From NCBI GenBank assembly GCA_022796315.1, contig JAAWIL010000035.1, positions 1 through 13,927 on the forward strand: 13,927 bases of DNA. Reading direction: 5' to 3'. The translations under genes were made by a program, and so were the position numbers. Shown here one piece after another: positions 13,383-13,927 of the stretch. Each line of letters starts with the position of its first letter. Within the stretch, counting starts at the first letter, position 1. Source of the stretch: Oscillibacter sp. GTDB lineage: Bacteria > Bacillota > Clostridia > Oscillospirales > Oscillospiraceae. The notes beneath the pieces are model-generated. The model saw only the letters and a program-made list of their open reading frames with translations. It had not been told where the DNA came from and did not search any database.

Positions 13383-13391
13383 TGATATACT
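13383..13391 (+). promoter_or_regulatory. Extended -10 promoter of rubrerythrin
   Basis: TGATATACT (13383-13391) is an extended -10. The -35 position (TAGCGC, 13363-13368) is poor and overlaps the third CGCATTT repeat, so an activator or repressor there would act directly on it. The leader is about 70 bases. Confidence 0.62.
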
Positions 13392-13468
13392 AGCCATAAC
13401 CTCAAGCGAGGAAACGGTTCAAACAATCGCACAAGTGATTTTTATTGATTTTAAGGAGGAAACAAAGT

Positions 13469-13927
13469 ATGAAGAAGTGGGTTTGCCAGGTCTGCGGTTA
13501 TGTCTATGAGGGCGAGAACCCCCCCGAGAAGTGCCCCCAGTGCGGTGTCCCCGCCTCCAAGTTCTCCGAGCAGAAGAGCGGCGAGCTGTCCTGGGCCGCC
13601 GAGCACGTGGTGGGCGTCGCCAAGGGCGTGGACCAGGAGATCCTGGACGGCCTGCGCGCCAATTTCGAGGGCGAGTGCTCCGAGGTCGGCATGTACCTGG
13701 CCATGGCCCGTGTGGCCCATCGCGAGGGCTATCCCGAGATCGGCCTGTACTGGGAGAAGGCCGCCTATGAGGAGGCCGAGCACGCCGCCAAGTTCGCCGA
13801 GCTCCTGGGCGAGGTGGTGACCGACTCCACCAAGAAGAACCTGGAGATGCGGGTCGAGGCCGAGAACGGCGCCACCGCCGGCAAGATGGCCATTGCCAAG
13901 AAGGCCAAGGAGCTGGGTCTGGACGCC
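13469..13927 (+). CDS. Reverse rubrerythrin (rubredoxin-first), partial at 3' end
   Basis: This is a non-haem iron NADH-linked peroxidase component used by anaerobes to remove hydrogen peroxide and oxygen in the cytoplasm. The visible 153 residues begin with a rubredoxin domain (1-33) with all four iron ligands C6, C9, C22 and C25 in two CxxC pairs. A ferritin-like diiron domain follows, with ligand-bearing helices at 66-80 (EGECSEVGMY) and 95-112 (EEAEH, E102 and H105). Classical rubrerythrin has the rubredoxin at the C-terminus, so the order fits the reverse type first described in Clostridium acetobutylicum. The frame is open to the window edge; the last helices and the stop are missing. 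ATG 13469 is preceded by TTAAGGAGG (13451-13459). Confidence 0.92.
   Translation, partial: MKKWVCQVCGYVYEGENPPEKCPQCGVPASKFSEQKSGELSWAAEHVVGVAKGVDQEILDGLRANFEGECSEVGMYLAMARVAHREGYPEIGLYWEKAAYEEAEHAAKFAELLGEVVTDSTKKNLEMRVEAENGATAGKMAIAKKAKELGLDA

Noticed and set aside
1..13927. CRISPR arrays, tRNA or rRNA genes, transposases, integrases
   Set aside because: No regularly spaced direct repeats, no cloverleaf or rRNA-like sequence, and no recombinase motifs were seen in any frame.

Overview
The window is chromosomal DNA from a GC-rich anaerobic Gram-positive bacterium, most likely a member of the Clostridia close to Oscillospiraceae (Oscillibacter/Flavonifractor-like). This is inferred from the yqzL-recO gene pair, a Smr-tailed MutS2, strong AGGAGG ribosome binding sites, a rubredoxin-first rubrerythrin, an SLH-domain exported protein, and GC-rich paired hairpins between genes. 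No database search was possible.

Left part (1-3865, + strand): a structured non-coding stretch, then a 33-residue YqzL-type micro-protein, the recombination mediator recO, a 265-bp leader packed with inverted repeats, and mutS2. A strong intrinsic terminator at 4003-4032 closes this block.

Middle (4128-6224, - strand): a two-gene operon under its own ECF-type promoter (CGCAAC-N16-CGTC). It encodes an ECF sigma factor started by TTG and, overlapping it by ATGA, a membrane-anchored serpin. The serpin's short cytosolic N-terminus resembles those of clostridial anti-sigma proteins. This looks like a sigma/anti-sigma pair in which the sensor is an extracellular suicide protease inhibitor, and it is the strongest candidate for an undescribed system here.

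Right-middle (6384-11695, + strand): rlmB (23S rRNA 2'-O-methyltransferase) is followed 24 bp later by a 721-residue membrane protein. That protein keeps the layout of a P1B-type ATPase but has lost every catalytic signature (a pseudo-P-type ATPase). After a 12-bp-stem terminator comes an independently transcribed EF-G-like GTPase whose catalytic histidine is replaced by alanine.

Right part (11696-13927): an inter-gene block with two inverted copies of a GC-rich repeat, a terminator, a 16-bp perfect palindrome and a bidirectional terminator. Then come an exported SLH-domain protein (- strand) with a 200-nt leader, a divergent control region with a large palindrome, and the start of a reverse rubrerythrin cut by the window edge.

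Most genes are housekeeping (DNA repair, rRNA modification, translation, peroxide defence). The sigma/serpin operon is the accessory-looking insert, oriented against its neighbours.
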